This document shows positions 38,071 to 46,050 of a stretch of 56,434 bases of DNA, one piece after another (the stretch's first letter is position 1; every line of letters starts with the position of its first letter). The translations under genes and the position numbers were made by a program. The stretch comes from an uncultured Prevotellaceae bacterium. GTDB lineage: Bacteria; Bacteroidota; Bacteroidia; Bacteroidales; Bacteroidaceae. The notes beneath the pieces were generated by a model. That model did not search any database, was not told the DNA's origin, and saw only the letters and a list, made by a program, of their open reading frames with translations. The stretch covers positions 1 through 56,434 of the forward strand of contig CADBLU010000054.1 in the NCBI GenBank assembly GCA_902795605.1. The letters are read 5' to 3'.

Positions 38071-38564
38071 GATTATTGGGATTCGCCAAGGCCAGGCCGT
38101 CGTATCGTGTCTTCTATGTCATCATGGTGCTCACCTTGGTGATATATGCCTGTTTCTACTTGATCGGCTATTCGCACCCCTATTCGGAAAACCCTGATTT
38201 CATAGAACCTCGCCTCACCTCTGTGCTGCTGTGGTTTATGATCGCGGTGGTGGCGCTGGCTGCTGGCGTGACGATATGGGCCGTCTTCAAGTCGATGGGC
38301 CGGAGAGGCAAGGCGGAGAAGAAAAACGACGGACTGCCGGTGGCGCTGATTAGCGGAGGTGTGGCGGCAGCCACTGTCGTCATCCTGCTTTTGTCGTTTC
38401 TGGCAGCACCTTCGGGTTCGCTGAATGTCAACGGGAGTGAATACAATGACGTGAAATGGCTGAAGGCCGCCAATATGTTTGTCTTCTCGTCGCTCACGCT
38501 GATGGCGATTGCCTCAGTGTCGGTGATTATTGCCACCATCAGGTCACATTTCCATCACAGATAA
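38067..38564 (+). CDS. Four-TM membrane protein in the exb operon, unknown
   Basis: 165 residues with four predicted TM helices: about 12-36 (YVIMVLTLVIYACFYLIGY), 50-72, 88-115 (GGVAAATVVILLLSFLAA) and 136-160. Overlaps exbB by 4 bp (ATGA), so it is coupled to it, and precedes two ExbD genes. It is the only gene of the unit without a named family. Possibly an accessory subunit of the motor. Confidence 0.8.
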   Translation: MRLLGFAKARPSYRVFYVIMVLTLVIYACFYLIGYSHPYSENPDFIEPRLTSVLLWFMIAVVALAAGVTIWAVFKSMGRRGKAEKKNDGLPVALISGGVAAATVVILLLSFLAAPSGSLNVNGSEYNDVKWLKAANMFVFSSLTLMAIASVSVIIATIRSHFHHR

Positions 38565-38571
38565 GAAAACC

Positions 38572-39162
38572 ATGAGACTGCGTCGCCGACATCACCGCAG
38601 AGTGCCAGGCATCAATACGGCATCGATAGCAGACATCTCGTTCACGCTGCTCATCCTTTTCCTCGTCGTCACATCGATGGACGACGACAAGGGCATCACG
38701 CGCATGATGCCGCCCTTCACACCCGACATGCTGCCGCAGACAGAGATGCTGGAGCGCAACGTGCTGCGTGTGGAACTGACCGCAGATGACCGTCTGCTGG
38801 TGAACGGCGACACCCTGCAGCTGGCCGACCTCAAGGGGCGTGTGATGGAGTTTGTCGACAATCCCGGCAATTTGCCCAATCTCCCCGAAAAACATCCGCA
38901 GCAGATTGACTTGTTGGGAGAGTGCATGGTGACCGATGGACATGTCATCCAACTGTCCACGAATGCCGAGACGCGCTACGAGACCTATTTCAAGGCGCTG
39001 GAAGAAATCGTCAAGGCCTATCGGCAACTGCGTGAGGACCTGGCTGTCAAGAAGTTTAAGAAGTCGTACAGTCAGTGCACCTCGTTGCAGCGGGACGCGC
39101 TCCGCACCTATTATCCGCAGCGTGTCTCGGAGGCCTATCCGCAGGAAGGAGGGAAGCCATGA
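38572..39162 (+). CDS. exbD: ExbD/TolR-family protein (first copy)
   Basis: 196 residues from the ATG at 38572 (MRLRRRHHRRVPGINT); an upstream frame start at 38530 overlaps the previous gene. One TM at about 20-42 (IADISFTLLILFLVVTS) contains the essential Asp in ADISF, then a periplasmic domain. With ExbB it forms the proton channel driving TonB-type transport. Longer than E. coli ExbD and with a charged C-terminal tail. Confidence 0.9.
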   Translation: MRLRRRHHRRVPGINTASIADISFTLLILFLVVTSMDDDKGITRMMPPFTPDMLPQTEMLERNVLRVELTADDRLLVNGDTLQLADLKGRVMEFVDNPGNLPNLPEKHPQQIDLLGECMVTDGHVIQLSTNAETRYETYFKALEEIVKAYRQLREDLAVKKFKKSYSQCTSLQRDALRTYYPQRVSEAYPQEGGKP

Positions 39163-39641
39163 GAATCGAGCGCAGGCGTGAGCGCCGCCAACCCGAACTG
39201 AACATGCAGTCGCTGCCCGACCTGATATTCACCGTGCTCTTCTTTTTCATGTTGGTCACGACGATGCGCAGCGTGCCGGTGAAGGTGGATTTCCGTGCTC
39301 CTGAGGGCAGCGAGATAGTGAAACTCCGCAAGAACAGTTCCACGCTCTATGTCTTTGTCGGCCGTCCCGTTCAGGCCTACCGCCAAGCGCTGGGCGACTC
39401 TGTCGTCATTCAGGTCAACGACCGGTATGTGCCGCTCCAGCAGGTGACGGCGGCAGTGAATAAGTATTGTGAGGATTTGTTGCCCGATGAGCGTGAGCAG
39501 ATGACCGTCTCGCTGAAGGTAGACCGTTCGGTGCCTATGGGTGTGGTGTCACAGGTGAAGATGGCACTTCGCCAGGCAGGTGCCTTGAAAGTGCATTATT
39601 CGGCAGTAAAAACAGGCACGGTGGTTAAAAATCGTAGATAA
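39159..39641 (+). CDS. exbD: ExbD/TolR-family protein (second copy)
   Basis: 160 residues from the ATG at 39159, which overlaps the previous stop by 4 bp. TM helix with the essential Asp in LPDLIFTVLFFFMLVTTM near residues 19-38, then a compact periplasmic domain (VKVDFRAPEG ... DRYVPLQQV). Two different ExbD proteins in one operon allow heteromeric complexes. Confidence 0.92.
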   Translation: MRIERRRERRQPELNMQSLPDLIFTVLFFFMLVTTMRSVPVKVDFRAPEGSEIVKLRKNSSTLYVFVGRPVQAYRQALGDSVVIQVNDRYVPLQQVTAAVNKYCEDLLPDEREQMTVSLKVDRSVPMGVVSQVKMALRQAGALKVHYSAVKTGTVVKNRR

Positions 39642-39671
39642 AACGGGGCTTTTTTTATTATTTTCTTCTTT

Positions 39672-39705
39672 TTTGACCGCGTTTCAAAATTATTTTGTAA
39701 TTTTG
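39672..39705 (+). promoter_or_regulatory. Candidate promoter of the Lrp/AsnC gene
   Basis: TTTG 39672-39675, 22-nt spacer, TAATTTTG 39698-39705; the ATG is at 39724. Confidence 0.55.
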
Positions 39706-39723
39706 TGACAAACTTTATACAAG

Positions 39724-40203
39724 ATGGCAGATCATAATTTAGACGCGTTGGACAAGAAGATTCTCAGATTGGTCTCTGAGGATGCAAGAATCCCTTTTCT
39801 CGAAGTGGCAAGAGCATGTAATGTGAGCGGTGCGGCCGTTCACCAGCGTATCCAGAAACTGACTATGCAGGGAGTGCTCAAAGGCTCACGTTTCAACATC
39901 GACCCTGAGAAAATCGGTTATGAGACTTGTGCCTACATCGGCCTTTACCTGAAGGACCCCGAAAGTTTCGATTACGTGGTGGAGGAACTAAAGAAAATCC
40001 CAGAAGTGGTGGAGTGCCATTACACCACTGGCGGTTTTGATATGTTTATCAAGATTTTCGCATTCAACAACCATCACCTGCTTGAGATTATCCACGACAA
40101 ACTGCAGCCGCTGGGGCTCTCGCGCAGCGAGACGATTATCTCATTCAACGCTGCTATCGACCGTCAGCTGCCCATTGTCAGCATCGACGAGGACGACGAA
40201 TAG
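39724..40203 (+). CDS. Lrp/AsnC-family transcriptional regulator
   Basis: 159 residues, normal for the family. N-terminal winged helix (LDALDKKILRLVSEDARIPFLE...NVSGAAVHQRIQKL with HTH at about 20-45) and C-terminal RAM/ActD ligand domain (about 65-150: IGLYLKDPESFDYVVEEL, FDMFIKIFAFNNHHL). Such proteins bind DNA as octamers and usually respond to amino acids. Single gene with its own promoter; targets unknown. Confidence 0.93.
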   Translation: MADHNLDALDKKILRLVSEDARIPFLEVARACNVSGAAVHQRIQKLTMQGVLKGSRFNIDPEKIGYETCAYIGLYLKDPESFDYVVEELKKIPEVVECHYTTGGFDMFIKIFAFNNHHLLEIIHDKLQPLGLSRSETIISFNAAIDRQLPIVSIDEDDE

Positions 40204-40224
40204 TCTCCAGGCGACGTTAATCTT

Positions 40225-40707
40225 TCAGCTTTTCACATAGTTTACGAAGTCGTAGGCGTATTGATGCCGCTCATCGGCAGCATGGCATTCCCGTGTGCTC
40301 TCTTGCCAGTCGTCATAGGGTGGGAAGAAGGTGTCGGCCTCTGCGGGTGTGTCATGAATCTCTGTGAGGCAGAGTCTTTGGGCGATGTCGATGGTCTGCT
40401 TGTAGATGCTCGCTCCCCCGATAACGAACACTTCCTCGTCTTCCTCGCAGTGTGCGAGGGCTTCACTGATCGTGCGGAAGCATTCGCAGCCGGGCAGTTG
40501 TCTTGTGCTCCGGCTGACGACGATGTTGCGGCGGTGGGGCAGAGCGCCATTGGGCAGCGACTCAAAGGTTTTTCTTCCCATCAGAATGGTGTGTCCCATG
40601 GTGAGCTGCTTGAAACGTCGCAGATCATTTGGGAGCCAGTAAAGGAGGCGGTTGTTGAAGCCGATGGCCCTGTTTTCAGCCACGGCGGCGATGATGGTGA
40701 TGCTCAT
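40225..40707 (-). CDS. folA: Dihydrofolate reductase
   Basis: 160 residues, standard length. Reduces dihydrofolate with NADPH. Marks: IIAAVAENRAIGFNNRLLYWLPNDL (substrate loop, with Trp-Leu-Pro and Asp near residues 24-27), MGRKTFESLPNGALPHRRNIVVSR (NADPH loop), and EVFVIGGASIY. Stops 22 bp from the convergent Lrp gene. Last gene of porE-rsmF-thyA-folA. Confidence 0.96.
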   Translation of the reverse strand: MSITIIAAVAENRAIGFNNRLLYWLPNDLRRFKQLTMGHTILMGRKTFESLPNGALPHRRNIVVSRSTRQLPGCECFRTISEALAHCEEDEEVFVIGGASIYKQTIDIAQRLCLTEIHDTPAEADTFFPPYDDWQESTRECHAADERHQYAYDFVNYVKS

Positions 40708-40719
40708 GTGTGAAGAGGT

Positions 40720-41514
40720 TCAGACAGATACTTTTCCTGCGATATGCGGCCATGGGTCATAGCCTTCGAGTTGGAAGTCCTCATAGGTGAAGTCGGTAAG
40801 CTCCTTGATGTCGGGATTGATGCGCATGACAGGCAGCGGGCGCGGCTCGCGCGTCAGTTGCAGCCTCACCTGGTCGAGGTGGTTGAGGTAGACATGGGTG
40901 TCGCCCGTGGTGTGGATGAAGTCACCGGCTTCCAGTCCCGTCACCTGTGCCATCATCTGTAGCAGGAGGGCATAGGAGGCGATGTTGAAAGGCACGCCCA
41001 GGAAGGTGTCGGCCGACCGTTGGTAGAGTTGCAGGCTGAGTTTGCCCTCAGCCACATAGAACTGGAACATCGTGTGGCATGGGGGGAGGGCCATCTGGTC
41101 GACCTCTGCCACGTTCCATGCGCTGACAATCATTCTCCTTGAGTCGGGATGGTGCTTGATCTGGTCCACCACTTTTGCTATCTGGTCGATGGTGCCACCG
41201 TCGTAGTCGGGCCATGAGCGCCACTGGTGGCCGTACACCGGTCCCAGTTCACCGTTTTCGTCTGCCCATTCGTTCCAAATCCTCACACCATGCTCCTGCA
41301 GCCATTTCACGTTGGTGTCGCCGCGAAGAAACCACAGCAGTTCGTAGATGATCGACTTGAGGTGCAGTTTCTTGGTCGTCAGCAACGGAAATCCGTCGGA
41401 GAGGTGAAATCTCATCTGGTGGCCGAAGATGCTCTTTGTTCCGGTGCCGGTGCGGTCGGTTTTGGTCACACCCTCTTTCATGATCCTGTCGAGCAGGTCT
41501 AAATATTGTCTCAT
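40720..41514 (-). CDS. thyA: Thymidylate synthase
   Basis: 264 residues, exactly the length of E. coli ThyA. Methylates dUMP with methylene-tetrahydrofolate. Active-site Cys in [17 protein letters not shown] near residue 146, plus [10 protein letters not shown] and [21 protein letters not shown]. It sits 12 bp before folA, which recycles the dihydrofolate it makes, and its ATG overlaps the preceding methyltransferase stop by 4 bp. Confidence 0.98.
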   Translation of the reverse strand: MRQYLDLLDRIMKEGVTKTDRTGTGTKSIFGHQMRFHLSDGFPLLTTKKLHLKSIIYELLWFLRGDTNVKWLQEHGVRIWNEWADENGELGPVYGHQWRSWPDYDGGTIDQIAKVVDQIKHHPDSRRMIVSAWNVAEVDQMALPPCHTMFQFYVAEGKLSLQLYQRSADTFLGVPFNIASYALLLQMMAQVTGLEAGDFIHTTGDTHVYLNHLDQVRLQLTREPRPLPVMRINPDIKELTDFTYEDFQLEGYDPWPHIAGKVSV

Positions 41515-42932
41515 GACTGTATCATTATTTCATTATCGTTGTCGGGTATGTGCGTGCTTCTGATCCTCCATTCCTGCGGATAGAGGTTGTTGGCTCGGTT
41601 TTGGAGGTTTTTCACAAACCCCAATGGATGGCCCTTGTAAGTGAGAAGGACGTATCCCCGCAGGGTCTGTGGAGGCAGTGTCACCGCCTCTTTGCGTAGA
41701 TAGGTGATGGCTGTCGAATAGTCGACGTCGGCTTCCGCGAACTGTCCTCGGCGCAGTGCCAGCGACAGTGCCAGTGAGGAGTGAGGCACCAGGTCGTTCC
41801 CTTTGCGCTCTGCCATGCATATACCGGCATGTATCACTTTCAGCCTTGCGGCCGCCTCGTAGGTGGCAGCCCATCTGGCGGGAATGCCAAAGACCTTGTT
41901 GCCGGTTTCTGCCAGCATCGTCTCTTTGATGTCAATCCAGTCGTGGAGCATTTCGAGACCGCCGCCCATACGGCCTTTTTGAGGTTTGCCTTTCATCTTC
42001 TTGGTGGCGCTTGGCATGGCGGTGTGAGGAGTGGCATCCTCGTCTTTTCTCAGAAGGGCGAGAAACAGACCCTCACTCTTCGTCACGCCGGGGATGAACC
42101 TGTAGACAGGGCCGTCGAGCACGCTGGAGAGCGAGGGCGTGATGCCCCACGACTCCCGGGTGTCTACGGGCAGCAGCCGGGCGCCCAACTCTTCGATGGC
42201 CCAGAGGACGTTCTCTTCATCTTCCCGGGTGTTGAGTGTGCAGGTGGAGTAGAGCAAGAGTCCGCCGGGACTGAGACACGGCCATATCTCAGCAAGGATC
42301 TCACGTTGCAGCCGCCGGCATTTCTCGATGTTCTGCAGCGACCATTCCTCCACGGCCCCGTTGTCTTTGCGGAACATTCCCTCTCCCGAGCATGGCACGT
42401 CGGTGAGTATCACGTCGAACATCAGTCCCGTGCGGGCATAGTCGCCGGCATGGCTGTTGGTCACCACCACATCGGGATGGCCGAATTTCTGAAGGTTCTC
42501 TGACAGAATCTGGGCACGTGTGGGCATCGGCTCGTTGGCGAAGAGCAGACTCCCCTCCGGCAGCGACGTGATGGCGGCAATGGACTTGCCTCCGGGTGCG
42601 GCACAGAGGTCGAGCATGGTGACCGGACGGCTGACGTATTGCCTGATGACATGGTCGACGAACATTGAGGCGGCGTCCTGCACATAGTAGGCACCGGCAT
42701 GCAGCAAAGGGTCGAATGTGAAATTGGGCCTGTGGCTCAGGTAATAGCCCCAGGGACTCCACACCACTGGCTGTGGCTCCAGAAGAGGATGAATGTTCAT
42801 GGCTTCCGTCTTCCACGGGTTGACACGGACGGATGTCGGCGGGGTGGCCTCCATTCCCATTGAGTAGCGGGCCCAAAGTGTCTCGCCCATCATCTCACGT
42901 GTGTATCGGATGAACTCTTCAGGAAGTTGCAT
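41511..42932 (-). CDS. rsmF: RsmB/NOP family rRNA (cytosine-C5) methyltransferase (RsmF-like)
   Basis: About 473 residues from the ATG at 42932 ([17 protein letters not shown]). A frame extending 42 nt upstream would overlap porE. SAM-binding [11 protein letters not shown] (about 110), catalytic Cys in [14 protein letters not shown] (about 180) and second Cys in [13 protein letters not shown] (about 235). A C-terminal RNA-binding part contains a PUA-like domain ([10 protein letters not shown] region). Methylates 16S rRNA cytosine; whether the target is C1407 as in E. coli RsmF is not visible. Overlaps thyA by 4 bp. Confidence 0.88.
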   Translation of the reverse strand: MQLPEEFIRYTREMMGETLWARYSMGMEATPPTSVRVNPWKTEAMNIHPLLEPQPVVWSPWGYYLSHRPNFTFDPLLHAGAYYVQDAASMFVDHVIRQYVSRPVTMLDLCAAPGGKSIAAITSLPEGSLLFANEPMPTRAQILSENLQKFGHPDVVVTNSHAGDYARTGLMFDVILTDVPCSGEGMFRKDNGAVEEWSLQNIEKCRRLQREILAEIWPCLSPGGLLLYSTCTLNTREDEENVLWAIEELGARLLPVDTRESWGITPSLSSVLDGPVYRFIPGVTKSEGLFLALLRKDEDATPHTAMPSATKKMKGKPQKGRMGGGLEMLHDWIDIKETMLAETGNKVFGIPARWAATYEAAARLKVIHAGICMAERKGNDLVPHSSLALSLALRRGQFAEADVDYSTAITYLRKEAVTLPPQTLRGYVLLTYKGHPLGFVKNLQNRANNLYPQEWRIRSTHIPDNDNEIMIQS

Positions 42933-42945
42933 GGCTGGTCGTTTG

Positions 42946-45012
42946 TCAGAATTCGATGAAGAAGCCGTCGTCACTATCTTCCTTCTCCTCCTCCTTGGCC
43001 TTCGACTTTGGCGGGTTTTTCAGATTGCCCTCCTCGTCGAACATTCCATAGGTGGTGCGCAGCACGATAAATTCGGTGCGGCGGTTGAGCTGGTCGCAGA
43101 TGGCCTGCTTCTCCTTGTCAAGGGCCTTGATGAAATCCTCCGTCAGCACATCACCTTCCTTGAGCCAGTCATATTGTGCGGCCAGTTTCTTCCTGATGGT
43201 CTTGGGCTTCTCCTTGCCGTAGCCTTTGGGCGTGAGACGGTCGTTGGCGATGCCGTGGGAGATGAGATAGTTGACCACCGACTCTGCGCGGCGCTGCGAG
43301 AGCCCCACGTTATAGGCCTGACTGCCATGATAGTCGCAATGGGCACTCAACTCAATCGTCACGTTGGGGTTCTCGTTGAGCAAGGTCACCAGTTCGTCGA
43401 GTGCCTGCGTCGACTCCGGACGGAGGGTGGCCTTGTCGTAGTCGTAGAAAATGTTGTCGATCATCACCGGCACCGTGATGGAGGCCAGCGGGAACTGCAG
43501 GACATGCTCCTCCGACTCAGTGGTCTCCACGATATGCAGTTCCTCTTTGTGGTTGAGGTAGCCGCGGCAGGTGGCCAGGAACACATAGTCGACACCCGGT
43601 GTGAGCACCTGCTCGAAGGAGCCGTCGCTCTTTACGCTCAGTTTCTCGTTGGTGCCGTCATTGCCCACCATATACACTTGTGCCGCCGTCAGCTCATATC
43701 CGTCCATTTCATACACCCATCCTTTCACCGTCTGGATGATTTCGGGCTTCTCAAAGCTGAAGATGTGGTCCCAGCCGCGCCCGTCGCCTCGATTGGAGCA
43801 GAAGAATCCTCTGTTGTGCGGACCCTCGAAGGTCATGCCGAAGTCATCGCCTTGGGAGTTGAGCGGATATCCCGGGTGCTCGAGGTGGTATCTGTTGTCA
43901 TCGCCTACGGTGGCGATGAAGATGTCGAGTCCTCCCATCCCCGGATGCCCGTTGGATGAGAAATAGAGGTCGCCGTTGGGACGGAAGGTGGGAAACATCT
44001 CGTCGGCTCCCGTGTTGATGGGGGCACCGAGGTTTTCCACACCGCCGAGGCCGCCTCCGGTCAGTCGCACCCGCCAGATGTCAAGACCTCCCATGCCTCC
44101 TGGCATATCGGAGCAGAAATAGAGCCATTCGCCATCGGGTGAGATAGCCGGATGGGCATAGCTGGAGAGGGTGTCGCGGGTGAGCTGCACGTCCGACGGT
44201 TTGCTCCATGCCGCATCAGACCTGCTCGACTTCACAATTTTTGCGTAACGGGGGTAGGAGGGGTCGGTGGAGCAAAGGGTGAGATACATCTCGCGCTGGT
44301 CGGCGCTGAAGCAGCATGCTCCCTCATCGTATTCGCTGTTGAGCCCCGACTCCACACGTTGGGGCTTGCTCCATTTGCCCTTGTCATCTTTCTGCGAGAA
44401 AAAGATGTCGCCGTTTTTCATGCCAGTGATGCCGCTCAGTTCGTCGCCTTCAGCCTCATTGCGCGTGGAGGTGAAATAGAGCAGGTCGTTGTCCTCACCG
44501 AAAAGCATCGGTGAGAAATCGGCACGGCGGGAATTGAAAACCTCCATCCGTTTCACTGTGTAGCGCGAGCCTTGCTCCTTGAGCTGTGGAGCAGAGAGTG
44601 CTGCTTGCAAGCCGTCTCTGGCCTCCTGGCTGTCGGGCATGGAGTCGATGGCCACCCGATATTCGGTAGCGGCTTCCTTGTAGTTGCCGTTTTTCATCAG
44701 TTGTCGGGCAAATGACAAATGAGTGTCGGCATCATCTTGCTTATATCTGATGACGTTGCGGTAGGCAGCGATGGCCTTCTGCGTGGAGTTGATGCGTTCA
44801 TAGCAATAAGCCATCTTGCGGGCCACCTGTCCGCGCTTGTCGCGCTCCTTGGCCGGGGTTTTGGCGTAGGCGGTCTTGAATTCGGTGGCAGCATCAAAAT
44901 ATTCACCCAAAGCGAGGTATTTCTCTCCTCGTTTCAGGTTCTTGTCGGCGCCGCAACTGGTAAGCAACAATATGGCGGCGAGAAAGGCCGAGAGGCATAG
45001 ACGGTTTGTCAT
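42946..45012 (-). CDS. porE: PorE-type outer-membrane lipoprotein (TPR, beta-propeller, OmpA)
   Basis: 688 residues. Lipobox LAAILLLTSCGADK with Cys near residue 20. Domains in order: TPR repeats (25-130), a PD40/WD40-like beta-propeller (about 150-420, with AHPAISPDGEWLYFCS and FPTFRPNGDLYFSS), a carboxypeptidase-regulatory-like domain (about 425-505), and an OmpA C-terminal peptidoglycan-binding domain (about 525-630, with VTIELSAHCDYHGSQAYN and LSQRRAESVVNYL). The TPR-propeller-CRD-OmpA order is that of PorE (PG1058), a T9SS component that anchors the system to peptidoglycan. First gene of the unit that continues into rsmF, thyA and folA. Confidence 0.88.
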   Translation of the reverse strand: MTNRLCLSAFLAAILLLTSCGADKNLKRGEKYLALGEYFDAATEFKTAYAKTPAKERDKRGQVARKMAYCYERINSTQKAIAAYRNVIRYKQDDADTHLSFARQLMKNGNYKEAATEYRVAIDSMPDSQEARDGLQAALSAPQLKEQGSRYTVKRMEVFNSRRADFSPMLFGEDNDLLYFTSTRNEAEGDELSGITGMKNGDIFFSQKDDKGKWSKPQRVESGLNSEYDEGACCFSADQREMYLTLCSTDPSYPRYAKIVKSSRSDAAWSKPSDVQLTRDTLSSYAHPAISPDGEWLYFCSDMPGGMGGLDIWRVRLTGGGLGGVENLGAPINTGADEMFPTFRPNGDLYFSSNGHPGMGGLDIFIATVGDDNRYHLEHPGYPLNSQGDDFGMTFEGPHNRGFFCSNRGDGRGWDHIFSFEKPEIIQTVKGWVYEMDGYELTAAQVYMVGNDGTNEKLSVKSDGSFEQVLTPGVDYVFLATCRGYLNHKEELHIVETTESEEHVLQFPLASITVPVMIDNIFYDYDKATLRPESTQALDELVTLLNENPNVTIELSAHCDYHGSQAYNVGLSQRRAESVVNYLISHGIANDRLTPKGYGKEKPKTIRKKLAAQYDWLKEGDVLTEDFIKALDKEKQAICDQLNRRTEFIVLRTTYGMFDEEGNLKNPPKSKAKEEEKEDSDDGFFIEF

Positions 45013-45200
45013 GATAATATGTATAACGCATTTTCGGCCGCTTTATTGTGATAACAGCCTTGCTTTCTTTGCCATGATTTTGTTTCTCACAGATGTGCAG
45101 CACTTGTTGACACTTATAGGGTCTCATAGACTCACGAGAATCTACTTTTCCATTCCTTAAATCAGATATGGAGACAAATGATAAAAAAAAAGACAAATAA

Positions 45201-45231
45201 TTTGCTGATAAAAAAAATATCACTATTTTTG
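45201..45231 (+). promoter_or_regulatory. Promoter of the small dockerin gene
   Basis: TTTG 45201-45204, 19-nt spacer, TATTTTTG 45224-45231. One of the best matches to the Bacteroidota consensus in the window. The leader to the ATG is about 65 nt. Confidence 0.8.
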
Positions 45232-45302
45232 TATCCGATTATGGCAGTTTGTGTTTTTTGACTATATCTTGCCATTTTTTGAAAGTAAATAAAAATCAGA
45301 AT

Positions 45303-45689
45303 ATGATGATAAAGAGATTACCTAAAACCATGACAAAGGTAGTGATGCTTTTTTTGATGGGCATGATGCCTTTGTCGAGTATGGCTACTGTAAATAATTT
45401 TAATGAAAACTTACGTGGTGACGTGAACCTTGACGGCAGTGTCTCCATCACTGATGTGACGGATTTGGTTAACATTATCCTCAATAATGCGGAAGATCTG
45501 GGCAACAGCGACGTCAATAATGATACTGAGGTGACAGTGGCTGATGTGACCGTATTGGTGGATCTCATTGTGAATGGAGGTGGTGATGACACTGTCTTTG
45601 ATGTGGAGACCAATGTGGAAATCGGTTATGGTGGCGCTGGCTCAGGACCGGCACACATTATCGCCAAACCCAAGAATAAGGCTGAATAG
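45303..45689 (+). CDS. Small secreted protein that is nearly only a dockerin domain
   Basis: 128 residues from the ATG at 45303 (45306 also possible); 18 codons upstream in the frame lie in the leader. Basic N-terminus and hydrophobic stretch (KVVMLFLMGMMPLSSMA) form a signal peptide. Residues about 40-100 hold two dockerin type-I repeats with calcium loops, GDVNLDGSVSITDVTDLVN and DVNNDTEVTVADVTVLVD, each ending in the expected helix. The tail (VEIGYGGAGSGPAHIIA) is Gly-rich. No catalytic domain is attached. Dockerins bind cohesins in clostridial cellulosomes; in Bacteroidota the partner is usually unknown. Own strong promoter and a 20-bp terminator, so it is a stand-alone transcript. Confidence 0.88.
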   Translation: MMIKRLPKTMTKVVMLFLMGMMPLSSMATVNNFNENLRGDVNLDGSVSITDVTDLVNIILNNAEDLGNSDVNNDTEVTVADVTVLVDLIVNGGGDDTVFDVETNVEIGYGGAGSGPAHIIAKPKNKAE

Positions 45690-45712
45690 ACTACAATAAT
45701 AAGAAGCGATAT

Positions 45713-45755
45713 AAAAAATAGAGGACTTTGAACAATTCAAAGTCCTCTATTTTTT
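45713..45755. terminator. Bidirectional terminator between the dockerin gene and the HAD remnant
   Basis: 20-bp perfect stem (45713-45732 with 45736-45755) and CAA loop, with T-runs on both strands from the A/T ends of the stem. Serves the convergent genes on either side. Confidence 0.92.
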
Positions 45756-45783
45756 GTGGAATAAGTGTGCCTTTTTTCTGTTC

Positions 45784-46050
45784 TCATCGGGTGCGATGCT
45801 CCTCAAGCACCTGGCAGATGACTTCCCAGTCTGTCTCTCCTTCGAATCCGAATTTGTCGTCAAGACCGACGTTCATGTAGAGTTTTTCCTCAAAGCTTTG
45901 CAGACGAGTGTTGTCTACCTCCGGGTTTTCGTTGATATATTCAAATCTGATGCCATCGTCAAGAAAATGGCGGGCATATTCAGTCAACTTGTCGCGGTGG
46001 GATGAGCTCCACATGATCAGGCAGATGTCGTCGCGGTGAATGGCAGGCAA
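45784..46050 (-). pseudogene. C-terminal fragment of a HAD-superfamily hydrolase (BT0820-like)
   Basis: The frame resembles only the second half of small HAD hydrolases: a LIMWSSSHRDKLTEYARHFL strand-helix, NENPEVDN, and an acidic LDDKFGFEGETDW end. The N-terminal DxDGT nucleophile half is missing, and the only starts are a TTG at 46050 or an internal ATG. Its 5' end overlaps the end of the DUF5107-TPR gene (46017-46050) in another frame. This looks like a deletion remnant; translation is doubtful. Confidence 0.5.

Noticed and set aside
45013..45200. tRNA or other RNA gene upstream of the small dockerin
   Set aside because: No cloverleaf or TTC-type arm could be drawn; the stretch is A/T-rich leader and promoter DNA.
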